DNA from: Candidatus Thorarchaeota archaeon
Lineage (GTDB): Archaea; Asgardarchaeota; Thorarchaeia; Thorarchaeales; Thorarchaeaceae
Reading direction: 5' to 3'
NCBI GenBank assembly: GCA_018238205.1
Contig: JABCTV010000011.1
Coordinates: forward strand, 1-36,491
DNA length: 36,491 bases
In this document: positions 24,110 through 33,002 of the stretch, piece by piece
Layout: every line of letters starts with the position of its first letter
Position numbering within the stretch: position 1 is the stretch's first letter
Notes under the pieces: model-generated
What the model was told of the DNA's origin: nothing
What the model saw: the letters and a program-made list of their open reading frames with translations, nothing else
Database searches by the model: none
Made by a program: the position numbers and the translations under genes

Positions 24110-24952
24110 TCACTGCTTCTTTGGAACCTTCATTCCACCAGTTCCTGCAGACATAGCTGCAGCAATACCTGCAGTAGTACCTACTTCTGGTATATTTGCA
24201 GGTACCATGATGATAAGGTTGGCATTGTTTGAAATCTCCTGCATGATGTTCCATGTTCTTAGAACAACTCCGACACTCGACTCTTCATACTTTTGAGCTG
24301 CTTTGAGCATGTTTTCAGCAGCCGCGAGTTCTGCCTGAGCTAGAATGACTCTTGCTCTACCTTCTCGGTCCGCTTGAGCCTCTCTGCTCATTGCATCCTG
24401 AAGAGCTGATGGAATGACGACATCGCGTATTTCGACGCTAGTGACTTTAACACCCCAGTGCTCTGTTTTCTCGTCGATGAGTTCCTGAAGATGCTGTGCA
24501 ATAATATCCCTCTCTGAAAGAAGCTCATCAAGTGATGCCTTACCAATAGTTTCTCTCAATGATGTTTGAGCAGCAAGTTCTACTGCTACAGTATATCTTT
24601 CAACACTAAGGATTGCTTTCTCAACATCGATTACTCTGAAGTACATGACCGCGTCCACAACAATTGGAACGTTGTCCTTAGTTAGAGACCTCTCAGTTTT
24701 GAATGCATACGTCAAAAGCCGTAATGAAACCTTCATCGCTACCTTATCGAGCATTGGTGTGACCCAGATGACACCTGGCCCTTTTATTGCCTTAAACTTA
24801 CCAAGTCTAAGAATAGCAACGCGCTCCCATTCCTTCAGTATCTTTATCCCGCTTGCGACAAACATCAAGAGGAAAAACCCTAGGACTATAACGAGTCCCA
24901 ACATTAAATCATTAATACCGAATATTTGCAATATCTGTTTACTCCTGTACAC
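24110..24952 (-). CDS. Stomatin/slipin (SPFH domain) protein
   Basis: A 280-residue SPFH/band-7 protein. One N-terminal membrane helix (about residues 17-37) is followed by the SPFH core: EWERVAILRLGKFKAIKGPG, the typical beta-strand MKVSLRLLTYAF, and the VEIRDVVIPSALQDAMSREA signature, then an alanine/glutamate-rich coiled coil (ARVILAQAELAAAENMLKA). The C-terminal tail is glycine-rich. The frame starts at GTG 24952, but GGAG with ten-base spacing favours TTG 24931. It is in an operon with nfeD downstream. Slipins form large ring- or raft-like assemblies in membranes. Confidence 0.85.
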   Translation of the reverse strand: MYRSKQILQIFGINDLMLGLVIVLGFFLLMFVASGIKILKEWERVAILRLGKFKAIKGPGVIWVTPMLDKVAMKVSLRLLTYAFKTERSLTKDNVPIVVDAVMYFRVIDVEKAILSVERYTVAVELAAQTSLRETIGKASLDELLSERDIIAQHLQELIDEKTEHWGVKVTSVEIRDVVIPSALQDAMSREAQADREGRARVILAQAELAAAENMLKAAQKYEESSVGVVLRTWNIMQEISNNANLIIMVPANIPEVGTTAGIAAAMSAGTGGMKVPKKQ

Positions 24953-25025
24953 ACATAATTTTGTGTAGATACAGAACAGAATCCCTCAAAGGACTCTGTA
25001 CTACGTAAACTATTGGTGTGAGAGT

Positions 25026-25823
25026 TTATGAAGCTTCGTCTCCATGTAACTCATCCAGACGCATGGATTTTGGAGTATTTTCTAAAAGTATACTAAGCTG
25101 CGTTCCCCTCAGAGCTCTCATCAATGCAATAATGACCGCAGTGACTACTACTGTTACAGCAATTCGCTCAAGGGGGTAAAGAATTGTTGCTCCGACATAC
25201 CACGCTGAAAGATCACCTACACTGAAACCTACAATATGGATAAACCAGTATGCAGCTAGAGTTCCTCCTATTAGACTATCACCAAGTAATGCAATGAAGC
25301 TCATTAACAAAACTGGAAGGACATTCCCCTCTATATCGTCTTTTTTGAATTCAACCCTACTATTGAGCCAATTAGATGATTTCTTGAACATAAGGAGCAG
25401 AACTAATACTGCGGCGATAGTGTGCATCCAAATGTAAACAGTTGCAGTTAGCCCAATAGGGCTCAGAAGAAATGCAATGAGACCAAGAACATAGATTCCG
25501 AAGACAATTCGTGGCCGTCCTATCTTCAAGCATCCTGCAATTAGTGCTCCTGCAACTGGGGCAATAACTGGGATTATTGGTCCGAGAATTCCTCCAATAT
25601 TAAATATGAAAACTCCCAATACTGATCCCAGAAGAACAGCTATTGTTCCATAAAACGGTCCCAGTACAAAGCCAATTACGATTGATGAAACAAGTCCCAT
25701 CGATATGAAACCCGAACCTCCCGAAAGAACAAAGAGTGGAACCATAGTCATCACTAGATGAAGTGCTCCAAAAATTCCTGTTAGTGCCCAATAGAATGTA
25801 TTAGATTGAATGCTGTTTGTCAT
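25026..25823 (-). CDS. ECF-transporter S-component-like membrane protein
   Basis: A 265-residue polytopic protein with about seven membrane segments. The N-terminal pattern of a helix, then GFISMGLVSSIVIGFVLGPFYG, a helix and the acidic residue-poor loop, recalls S components of energy-coupling-factor vitamin transporters. The ending (YPLERIAVTVVVTAVIIALMR) also fits. Typical S components are about 180-220 residues, so this one is long. No ECF ATPase or T component lies in the window, so either these are shared and encoded elsewhere or the call is wrong. The substrate is unknown. It lies between the slipin and DUF92 genes in the same direction. Confidence 0.5.
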   Translation of the reverse strand: MTNSIQSNTFYWALTGIFGALHLVMTMVPLFVLSGGSGFISMGLVSSIVIGFVLGPFYGTIAVLLGSVLGVFIFNIGGILGPIIPVIAPVAGALIAGCLKIGRPRIVFGIYVLGLIAFLLSPIGLTATVYIWMHTIAAVLVLLLMFKKSSNWLNSRVEFKKDDIEGNVLPVLLMSFIALLGDSLIGGTLAAYWFIHIVGFSVGDLSAWYVGATILYPLERIAVTVVVTAVIIALMRALRGTQLSILLENTPKSMRLDELHGDEAS

Positions 25824-25934
25824 ATTTTTGCCTCATCGAGATGAACTTCATTAACTCATGAAGGGGTTATATCACAGAGTAGAATTTCCTCTAATTAAAT
25901 CTGACCGAACAACCAGAAGTGAAGTTGGCTGAAT

Positions 25935-26879
25935 CTAATTACTCGATGATGCCGCAATCCAGAAGAATAGACCGCCAAGAATCCATACAAAGAGTCCTGC
26001 GCCTAATATAATTCCAAGAGTTGCTCCCAATACAGAAGAACCAAGATTGACATGCATATTTGTGAAGCTCTTGAAACCACCAACATACTTGGTTTCATAG
26101 TCACAATGGAATTCTTTGTCTGTAACTGCCCCACATATCTCACAGACAAATCTGTTCTGTAAGACTGCTCCAAGCAGGCTATCTATATTGCATCCAATGA
26201 ATGCTGCCAGTACCGATAGAGGTATGAGAAATAGTACGTATTCCGAAACAACAACATTCTCTGCTGTTACTAATCCGGGAATCCAAGTTGGTGCGAGTAC
26301 CGCAAAACCAAGCGCAATTACTCCAATGATGAGTCCCGCTGCAATAGCAACTCCTTCTCCAAGAAGAGAAACTGCACCAATAGTACCTCCTGGAACTTTT
26401 CTACGAAGATTCGTGATGAGTCTTGGTTTACTTTTGCTAAAGACGCCTATCTCGCTTGCAAGGGTATCTGCACTAGTGGTAGCAACAGATCCAACATAAC
26501 CACCAAACAGGAAGAATGGCCACCCTGCTGCAACAAGGTCTGGAACCATAGCTGCAATATACATAGCAACTGAGAAGATCATAGGGATGATTCCGCTACC
26601 AAACACATTCACCCAAGATCGTTTTCCTTTACCTTCTTGAGCGACATTCTTCTTCACCTTTGCCTTGTACTTGTATTTTGTAGCAACACCCGCGCTTATG
26701 AAAAAGAACAGAATAATTGCAAAAGCTGCAGGTCCTCCGGTATACCAAATCGTGAATCCTGTAACAAAGGCTGCTATTAACCCGGAAATATCAAGAAAGT
26801 GAGCCTTGTAAGCTAACCCTCCGATAATAGACATCATCAATAATCCGGACACAGCCGGATGAGCAAGCATTTCAAACAT
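25935..26879 (-). CDS. DUF92/TMEM19-family membrane protein with a zinc-type insertion
   Basis: A 314-residue membrane protein of the DUF92 (COG1836) family, which includes plant VTE6 phytyl-phosphate kinase and human TMEM19. Family marks are GKGKRSWVNVFGSGIIPMIF (consensus R-x-x-x-NV-x-N), ATTSADTLASEIGVFSKSKP and the following PGGTIGAVSLLGE. About seven membrane segments are present. Between the last ones is a soluble loop with VCEICGAVTDKEFHCDYE, which could hold a metal through two CxxC-like cysteines and the later His-Cys. In archaea an isoprenoid-phosphate activity linked to lipid metabolism is plausible by homology only. It heads the minus-strand group. Confidence 0.75.
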   Translation of the reverse strand: MFEMLAHPAVSGLLMMSIIGGLAYKAHFLDISGLIAAFVTGFTIWYTGGPAAFAIILFFFISAGVATKYKYKAKVKKNVAQEGKGKRSWVNVFGSGIIPMIFSVAMYIAAMVPDLVAAGWPFFLFGGYVGSVATTSADTLASEIGVFSKSKPRLITNLRRKVPGGTIGAVSLLGEGVAIAAGLIIGVIALGFAVLAPTWIPGLVTAENVVVSEYVLFLIPLSVLAAFIGCNIDSLLGAVLQNRFVCEICGAVTDKEFHCDYETKYVGGFKSFTNMHVNLGSSVLGATLGIILGAGLFVWILGGLFFWIAASSSN

Positions 26880-27224
26880 TCATTTCACATCCAGAGTTGT
26901 TCAATAGTTTCAAGCTTTGGTCATATCGTAGTAAATCTCATCGAATGTTCTATGAGCATATATCAGGTCCTAATGGATGCCCGATTAACACTGTGCGGCC
27001 AAAATATCACATTTATAGCTTTGCCTTAGGTATGATAATTGTTCATCAAATTATCGCCAATATAAGAATTTTCATATGTAGTTCGTCATTTGACGAATGA
27101 CATTAGGGCGATGTTTCGTTCGACAATGGTCGATTTGCCCGTTCATGAAAATATCGGCTTTATGAGGGCTCTATTTTGAATATAGAGGGTTATAAATGTT
27201 TTATAGCTATAGAATATATTGAAA
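26880..27224. other. AT-rich intergenic region with inverted repeats
   Basis: 345 bases without a credible gene, between the amidoligase stop and the DUF92 start. It contains a perfect inverted repeat at 27082-27097, a TCGAC-aatg-GTCGA near 27120-27133, and CTCTAT/ATAGAG arms near 27171-27189, next to repeated TATAA-like words. On the minus strand a TATA-like TATAAAT lies at 27010-27016. A 67-codon plus-strand frame here has no support. Confidence 0.55.
27082..27097. repeat. Perfect 7-base inverted repeat, candidate operator
   Basis: TTCGTCA, two bases, then TGACGAA. It lies upstream of the minus-strand DUF92 gene and its TATA-like site. It is too short-looped for a terminator and reads as a binding site for a dimeric regulator. 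Confidence 0.35.
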
Positions 27225-30200
27225 TTAGTATACAGTGAATTGTTTCCTTGTGACATCAATTGCACGCGTGGGAAGATAGCGGTCCTCTTGTGAAATCATT
27301 GCTTCAACGAAATATCCTGTGACGACATCGATAGGTGGTGTTAACCACTTTACAGTGAGGACATTCTCACACTCTGAACTTATTGGAATTTCAAACTCCT
27401 TTATGATATCACGACGGGACATTACTCTCAGATGCAGCTTTAGATTCTTCATTCCTTCTCTGACACTTTCAATTCTTGTCACAATTTCAACTGGACTCAA
27501 TCTAGCAACAAGACCCGGAATTTCATCGCCTGCTTCATTTAGAATAGAGAAACCAACTTTGAAGAAGGGATTCTCAATTGCCTTGATCTTAAACCTTTGA
27601 CTGTATCCACATGACTGATTCCCACACCTCAGTGTTGCTTTTAGGTGCGATGTACTCATTTCTGCTCCCAATGGAACTCGCAAGGGAACTGGAATCATTT
27701 TTGGTTTTCCAACTTCGAGTTCAAGTTCTCTCTCAAGTAGAGTAATATTCCCACTGATAGATTCTAACTCAATGGTTAGTTCACAAGCTGCAGTTTTGTC
27801 CAAGTTGCTCTCAAGCTCTGCAGTAACCTGAATCACTTGATCTGGGAGAACAAATCCTGGTAGACCGATAAAGTTGATTTTTGCAATGTCTGACGAAGGC
27901 CCCCCAACAAGATCGATTTCTGCAGACCGTTTGTCCATTTCTAATCCTGCATAACTTAGAACAGCGCTAAGTGTGATCGATTTTGGAACCGATGCAGATT
28001 TTGGTGCAGGGATAGTTATGGGTCCGAATGCCAATGATAGATTCTTACTTTGTTTCACTGTTTGTCTGAGCACAACATGCTCTTCTCCATCTGGAAAGAT
28101 CAATGACATTGTCAGAAATGCTGGGTCTCCTTGTTCTGTATTCCTCCTAATTCTTAACCATCCCGAAATCTTTCCGCCAATATGAGATCGCTTAGGAACC
28201 CTCAATGAATCAAGATTTACTTTAGTGGTTACGTGCTCGATACTGAAACGATCCGATTCTGAAGCTGTGATTTCTTTCCTTCTGTTCATGACACGAGCTT
28301 TGATTTTGCCTACTCTATATGATTGACTTCCAGCTTCAATTTGGTGTATACGCCATTGAAAGCTTACTTCCTTCTCCAGAAATTCGTCCGCCGAGAGTTC
28401 TAAAATCTCAATGACTTCACCGGAATCTGCACAGTATTCAACTACTAATCGAGCTGAACGTTCAATTTCCTTGTTCTTATCACTGACAACAATGATACCT
28501 GATAGATAATCTCCTGGAGTATAGTTATCTTTCAGTTCAGACTCTATGATTACCTGTGGACCTCTACGAACAAAACCAACGTAGAATGGTTTAGATGTGC
28601 CTTCTGCAATTTCGAAACCTTCTTTGTTCAGAATCTTCATTTGTAGAATACATCTTTCTACACCTTCCGCAGCATCTGGTGGGATTAGAAGTGACCTGAA
28701 GTGAGTATTTTCTAATACTGTAACTTCACCACCTTCAATATGTAAACTATCTGTAAGACTCGCTAAGATTTTCTCAAGGCCCGGAGCAAGTAAGCTAATT
28801 TCACAAGAAACAAGTGACTTCATCGGGTAGTTTGTTTCAACTTCACTCCTGAATAGAACTGGTGTTTTTCCATCTGCAAATTGTGTAGTAGTTCCTGGTC
28901 TTATCGATGCCTTCATCCAGTACATATTAATCGTACTTGCTAAATTGATACGACGTCCAGCAAATCCTACCTCTGCAATGATATTGTAAGCTGAAATGTC
29001 CTTTCTTGTAGAGAAGCTAATTGTGGAAACATGTATCTCACCAGCTTCAATACTGGGAATTGTGAGGATATTACTATCAACCACTCTTCTATCAGAATCT
29101 TCAACTGAATATGTAACACTCATATTCTCCATATTTCTACCAGTTGAATTTCGAATGAGAATTGAAAATTGTACATCTTGCCCCGCGAATGGTCTATCTG
29201 TATCAGTGACTATCTCTGGTTCAAGACCCTTCCACCAGCATAGCCAAGTGGGAAGATGCGGCGTACCTTCTATGGGATCATAGAGCCAGTTTGTACTACA
29301 CTCCCTTGTGACATCGGCAAGTCGTTTCAACAGTACTACCATATTGAAGTCAGATTTTGCATAGACATCAAGTTGGAAATCTGCGCCAGTAGTCCGGGGT
29401 GGAGAAAAGTCACTACCGAATACTGAAACAAGTAATGCTTGCATGAATGGATTCTCTACAATTTTGAGCTCATCCAGTTCATCTCGTATCATATAGAACA
29501 TCGATACAATCGCATCACCAAGGAATCTGTTTCTGCTTGAACTATGAATCTCTCCATTATCAGTTATTTGACGATTGTAGATTGTGTGGTATTCATCTTT
29601 CCCATCGCTTGGACGAAATGGTCCCCAGAGACCTGCTGAAACAGCTGATGCTCTATTTGCAGCAAGAGTCTTCGCACCTATATCTGGAACAGTTTCGCCT
29701 CGCTCAGTCATTCTCTTTGCTTTCAATGCCAATGCTTGCAGGATAAGTGCGAGACCCATTCTTCTAGGGATACTCAGCTGTGTATCAAACACTCGAAGTT
29801 CTATTGTGCCATAATCGGTGAATGGGTACATATCAACCATACGAGCATAACTTCTATTCACATGCTTTGCAAAAGCATCTTTGTTTGAATCTTGAATATG
29901 GGGGATTAATTCAAACTCATTAGTCGGACCCATTTGAGTTGTATTTCTGAAGAGTCTGATTGACCGCTTACATCTTGGTGCTCTCACTCTTCCATCATCG
30001 TCAATAATAATTTCATCACTTGGTGCCTTATTTTCGAAGGGTGAGTTTACTGAAAGTGCAATCAGGTGTGGAATGAAATTCCTAATCATATTGTAGACTG
30101 CAATCTTTGTTTTCTCATCAATTGAAGGGCTCAAAATGTGATGGTGCTCACCAAATGACAAATTGCGGAGATATTCCTGCGTTGGATTCAAACCTGTGGA

Positions 30201-30650
30201 AACAAGTATGGCTTTGGAATCTTTTGGCAGTGATTCATATGAAATTGCAATTAATGTTTGAACCCACCACGCAAGCTCTTCCAATGTTGTACAAGGTGGT
30301 GTGGCTATCTCAAGTATCCAAGTAAGACTTGTTACATTGGGGTCGTGTCCTAACAAGGTATATTCTTTGGAGTTACCCGAAGGGTCACGATATGTTGCTA
30401 CGATTCTCGAGCCTCTCTCGCCTTCTTCCGTTTGAGCACTCTGGCCATATTTTTCTTTTACAGAGGCTACTAATGACGAACGTATTTTTTTATCAAGAAG
30501 TCCTTTTGCGCTGGAAACAATTTTGTCGAATACATCTAGTATATTTTCTCCTCGAATCCAAGTTCCATCTTTCCTAATAACCTGAAGCTCAACTTCGATA
30601 CCATGTGGGAATGGTAAATCCATCTCCTCTGTATCTTTAGTCGAACTCAT
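27225..30650 (-). CDS. Giant GCS2-type carboxylate-amine ligase fused to Ig-like repeats
   Basis: An approximately 1141-residue protein. The first 400 residues belong to the GCS2/YbdK type of glutamate-cysteine-ligase fold: GIEVELQVI, LEIATPPCTTLEELAWW, EHHHILSPS, RLFRNTTQMGPTNEFELIP and GTIELRVFDTQLSI. These enzymes use ATP to join a carboxylate and an amine. From about residue 480 to the end, five to six beta-sandwich Ig/CARDB-like units follow (one begins DRPFAGQDVQFSILIRNS). Standalone YbdK enzymes are about 370-400 residues, so the tail is exceptional. No signal peptide or membrane segment is present. The start ATG 30650 has GGTG six bases upstream, overlapping the stop of the gene before it. 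The substrate is unknown. Confidence 0.75.
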   Translation of the reverse strand: MSSTKDTEEMDLPFPHGIEVELQVIRKDGTWIRGENILDVFDKIVSSAKGLLDKKIRSSLVASVKEKYGQSAQTEEGERGSRIVATYRDPSGNSKEYTLLGHDPNVTSLTWILEIATPPCTTLEELAWWVQTLIAISYESLPKDSKAILVSTGLNPTQEYLRNLSFGEHHHILSPSIDEKTKIAVYNMIRNFIPHLIALSVNSPFENKAPSDEIIIDDDGRVRAPRCKRSIRLFRNTTQMGPTNEFELIPHIQDSNKDAFAKHVNRSYARMVDMYPFTDYGTIELRVFDTQLSIPRRMGLALILQALALKAKRMTERGETVPDIGAKTLAANRASAVSAGLWGPFRPSDGKDEYHTIYNRQITDNGEIHSSSRNRFLGDAIVSMFYMIRDELDELKIVENPFMQALLVSVFGSDFSPPRTTGADFQLDVYAKSDFNMVVLLKRLADVTRECSTNWLYDPIEGTPHLPTWLCWWKGLEPEIVTDTDRPFAGQDVQFSILIRNSTGRNMENMSVTYSVEDSDRRVVDSNILTIPSIEAGEIHVSTISFSTRKDISAYNIIAEVGFAGRRINLASTINMYWMKASIRPGTTTQFADGKTPVLFRSEVETNYPMKSLVSCEISLLAPGLEKILASLTDSLHIEGGEVTVLENTHFRSLLIPPDAAEGVERCILQMKILNKEGFEIAEGTSKPFYVGFVRRGPQVIIESELKDNYTPGDYLSGIIVVSDKNKEIERSARLVVEYCADSGEVIEILELSADEFLEKEVSFQWRIHQIEAGSQSYRVGKIKARVMNRRKEITASESDRFSIEHVTTKVNLDSLRVPKRSHIGGKISGWLRIRRNTEQGDPAFLTMSLIFPDGEEHVVLRQTVKQSKNLSLAFGPITIPAPKSASVPKSITLSAVLSYAGLEMDKRSAEIDLVGGPSSDIAKINFIGLPGFVLPDQVIQVTAELESNLDKTAACELTIELESISGNITLLERELELEVGKPKMIPVPLRVPLGAEMSTSHLKATLRCGNQSCGYSQRFKIKAIENPFFKVGFSILNEAGDEIPGLVARLSPVEIVTRIESVREGMKNLKLHLRVMSRRDIIKEFEIPISSECENVLTVKWLTPPIDVVTGYFVEAMISQEDRYLPTRAIDVTRKQFTVY

Positions 30651-30659
30651 CATAATCAC

Positions 30660-31331
30660 CTAAAGGATTGTTAATGATTCAAGAATTTCAGCAACCCTAT
30701 CATGATTTTCAGCCATACGATGGGAGAGTGTGACCTCTAATACTGTCATATTTCCCTGTTTTCGAGCCAGTCCAGTTAATCGATAAGTTAGAGGACCGCC
30801 CCCGAATTGTCCCACATCTTCAAGAATCTGAAAATCTAACTCTTTAAATCGAATGTGGAGTTTTTTCAAAGCTTCTTTTTTTCTATAATTATACCTGTTT
30901 CCAATCACAACCACGTTTGTGTCATTGATTATAGAGGGTAAGTTTGCCCATCTCAAATTGATGACATAGTCAATTGGTGTTCCTCCTGGTTTACCTTCAA
31001 TAATCTTCAGTATAGAATCACATGTGGATTTTGTTTCACTTCTATCTGACCCTTTGATTATTGCTGGAAGTTTCAATCCCCTCCCTTTAATTAAATCAAT
31101 AGAACTGGATAGTGGGTCTCCTTTGATTAAAGATGAGAGTACACAAACAACCCCATTTGATGTTCCTGGAACATAAGATCCACTAGAAGAGAAATCTTCA
31201 GCTCTCAGCGAGTGTTCTAGCGGTCTTAGGAAATCGCTAACATTCGAAATTTTCTCAAGTAATCTGTTTAGAACAATTTCTACCCTCTCAAGTTCTTGGA
31301 GAAGACTACGATGTCCATTCAAACTACTCAT
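30660..31331 (-). CDS. Hypothetical protein of the amidoligase operon
   Basis: A 223-residue soluble protein without a recognised family. It begins with a helical, possibly coiled-coil segment (LLQELERVEIVLNRLLEKI). The middle has strand-turn patterns (GVVCVLSSLIKGDPLSSS, LPAIIKGSDRSETKS, VVVIGNRYNYRKKE), and the end MTVLEVTLSHRMAENHDRVA suggests an alpha/beta sandwich. Its stop overlaps the ribosome site of the amidoligase, implying translational coupling and a joint role. The window contains no second copy. Confidence 0.55.
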   Translation of the reverse strand: MSSLNGHRSLLQELERVEIVLNRLLEKISNVSDFLRPLEHSLRAEDFSSSGSYVPGTSNGVVCVLSSLIKGDPLSSSIDLIKGRGLKLPAIIKGSDRSETKSTCDSILKIIEGKPGGTPIDYVINLRWANLPSIINDTNVVVIGNRYNYRKKEALKKLHIRFKELDFQILEDVGQFGGGPLTYRLTGLARKQGNMTVLEVTLSHRMAENHDRVAEILESLTIL

Positions 31332-31422
31332 AAGATTGAACCACTCTTGGATTTATCCTCAACATTCGAGAATCTGGCTGTAGCGTTATTATCTTTGCTA
31401 GTTCAGTAGAGCTGCTTGTATA

Positions 31423-31863
31423 TTACAAATCTGCAATAAGCGTAAGAAGCTCTTTGATTTTTGCTCTTTGATCTCTCAAGCTATACCAAATTGACTCTCG
31501 CCCGCTCTGCTCCATGAGCTTCCTAATCAGGATTGAATAGTTCATTCCTTCTATATCCTGAAGTAGAATCATAGCCCGTTCAGACTTGAAGTGAGACTCA
31601 TTTACTCTTCCATCCTTGTATCTTATCGTCAGAGGTTTCAACGCACGTTCTGCAGAATCAATCTCAAATAGGGCTCCACGATAGTTCGACTTAGGGTCTT
31701 TCATCCCATATCCACCAATCAGAGGAGTCATACCAACACCCATCGAGCCTTTTCCAATTTCATCAACCGCATCCATTGCCTTCTTGAAGAACTCATCACT
31801 ATTATCAAGACATTTCTTGATAGCTCGAAGGATACGAGGTCTATCCATTTCTTCAGTCATCAT
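31423..31863 (-). CDS. Hypothetical helical protein
   Basis: A 146-residue mostly helical protein, family not recognised. A glycine-rich loop (KGSMGVGMTPLIGGYGMKD) sits between two helical halves; the second half contains SERAMILLQDIEGMNY and a basic end. It lacks cysteines and membrane segments. It heads the amidoligase operon, 91 bases before the 223-residue protein gene, and lies downstream of the terminator of the Dpp ATPase genes. Confidence 0.55.
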   Translation of the reverse strand: MMTEEMDRPRILRAIKKCLDNSDEFFKKAMDAVDEIGKGSMGVGMTPLIGGYGMKDPKSNYRGALFEIDSAERALKPLTIRYKDGRVNESHFKSERAMILLQDIEGMNYSILIRKLMEQSGRESIWYSLRDQRAKIKELLTLIADL

Positions 31864-31900
31864 ATCACAACATTACACAAGAGCAGAAAAAGGAAGCGAA

Positions 31901-31926
31901 CACGGGTGCCAAAAGTCGCACCCGTG
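31901..31926 (-). terminator. Strong hairpin terminator of the Dpp ATPase operon
   Basis: CACGGGTGC (31901-31909) pairs perfectly with GCACCCGTG (31918-31926), 9 bp. On the minus strand a T-rich tract follows (reverse complement of 31882-31900). It lies 11 bases beyond the stop of the second ATPase gene. Confidence 0.75.
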
Positions 31927-31937
31927 ATTTTTCGATA

Positions 31938-32996
31938 CTAGAGCTGTACTTCAGGAAGCTCGCCAGCAAAGTGGCATGCTACAATGTGTCCATCACCCAT
32001 GTCTCTTTCCTCAGGTACTTCCCTGACACAGATTTCCTGTGCGTAAGGACATCTAGGATGGAACCTACAACCTGATGGGACATTAATTGGGCTTGGTGGT
32101 TCACCTTTTAGTGACTCAACCCGCCGTTTGACGGTTGGGTCTCCTGATGGTACTGCTGAGATTAGTGCACGAGTGTACGGATGCATTGCATCGAACGCCA
32201 CAGCATGAGCTGGTCCAATCTCCACAATCTTTCCAAGATACATGATACCGATTCTATCGGCAATATATGTAGCAACAGCAAGGTCGTGTGTGATGAATAG
32301 ATAAGTGAGTCCCAGTTCTTCTCTCAGGTTAAGTAGAAGATTTAGAATCTCAGCACGGATTGATACATCCAACATAGACACGGGTTCGTCTGCAACCATG
32401 AACTCTGGGTGCAAAATTAGCGCACGTGCTACTGAGATTCTCTGTCTCTGTCCTCCTGATAGTTCGTGTGGATACCTATCGATGAAATCCTCTGCCGGAG
32501 TTATCGCGACACTTTCCAATGCCTCAAGGACTCTCTGTCTTCTCTGGCTTGGTGACAGGGGTATCTTGTGAACCATGAGTGGCTCTTGTACTATACTAAA
32601 GATACTCTGTTTTGGATTAAGGGATTCGTATGGATCTTGGAATGTAATCTGCATGCGTTTTCGCAGTTCCTTAATCTCGTTCCTGTCAAGCGTAGCCAAG
32701 TCCTGTCCACCATAGAGAACCTCACCATCGGTGGGAACCTCTAAGTGCAGGATGCATCTACCGGTCGTGGTTTTTCCACAGCCTGACTCACCTGCGAGTA
32801 CGAGTACTTCGCCCTTCTTGATGTCAAAGGTTACACCGTCGACAGCTTTCACGAATAGTTCCTGTTTGTAAAGCATTGATGAGAGGAAGCCTGTATTAAC
32901 AGCGAACCACTTACGCATGTTCCTTATGGATATCAAAGTTTCACCATCTCTGATGTCGTCGGAACCTTCTAGGATTCTTGAATCGTCAATTGTCAT
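31938..32996 (-). CDS. Oligopeptide/dipeptide ABC transporter ATP-binding protein (OppF/DppF)
   Basis: A 352-residue ABC ATPase. The Walker A is GESGCGKTTTGR, Q-loop FQDPYESLNP, signature LSGGQRQR, Walker B FMVADEP and the switch histidine LFITHDL. The C-terminal oligopeptide-transporter extension is present, with [14 protein letters not shown] and a later CHF. An additional SSMLYKQELFVKAVDG region lies near the N-terminus, as in OppF proteins. The start ATG 32996 has GGAG nine bases upstream; a TTG six bases earlier overlaps the region of the preceding stop. It pairs with the ATPase directly upstream to power a peptide importer. Confidence 0.9.
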   Translation of the reverse strand: MTIDDSRILEGSDDIRDGETLISIRNMRKWFAVNTGFLSSMLYKQELFVKAVDGVTFDIKKGEVLVLAGESGCGKTTTGRCILHLEVPTDGEVLYGGQDLATLDRNEIKELRKRMQITFQDPYESLNPKQSIFSIVQEPLMVHKIPLSPSQRRQRVLEALESVAITPAEDFIDRYPHELSGGQRQRISVARALILHPEFMVADEPVSMLDVSIRAEILNLLLNLREELGLTYLFITHDLAVATYIADRIGIMYLGKIVEIGPAHAVAFDAMHPYTRALISAVPSGDPTVKRRVESLKGEPPSPINVPSGCRFHPRCPYAQEICVREVPEERDMGDGHIVACHFAGELPEVQL

Positions 32997-33002
32997 TATC
33001 AA

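Noticed and set aside
26897-27100. 67-codon plus-strand frame in the intergenic region
   Set aside because: No ribosome site, low-complexity composition and no similarity to known folds; it overlaps the inverted-repeat promoter region.
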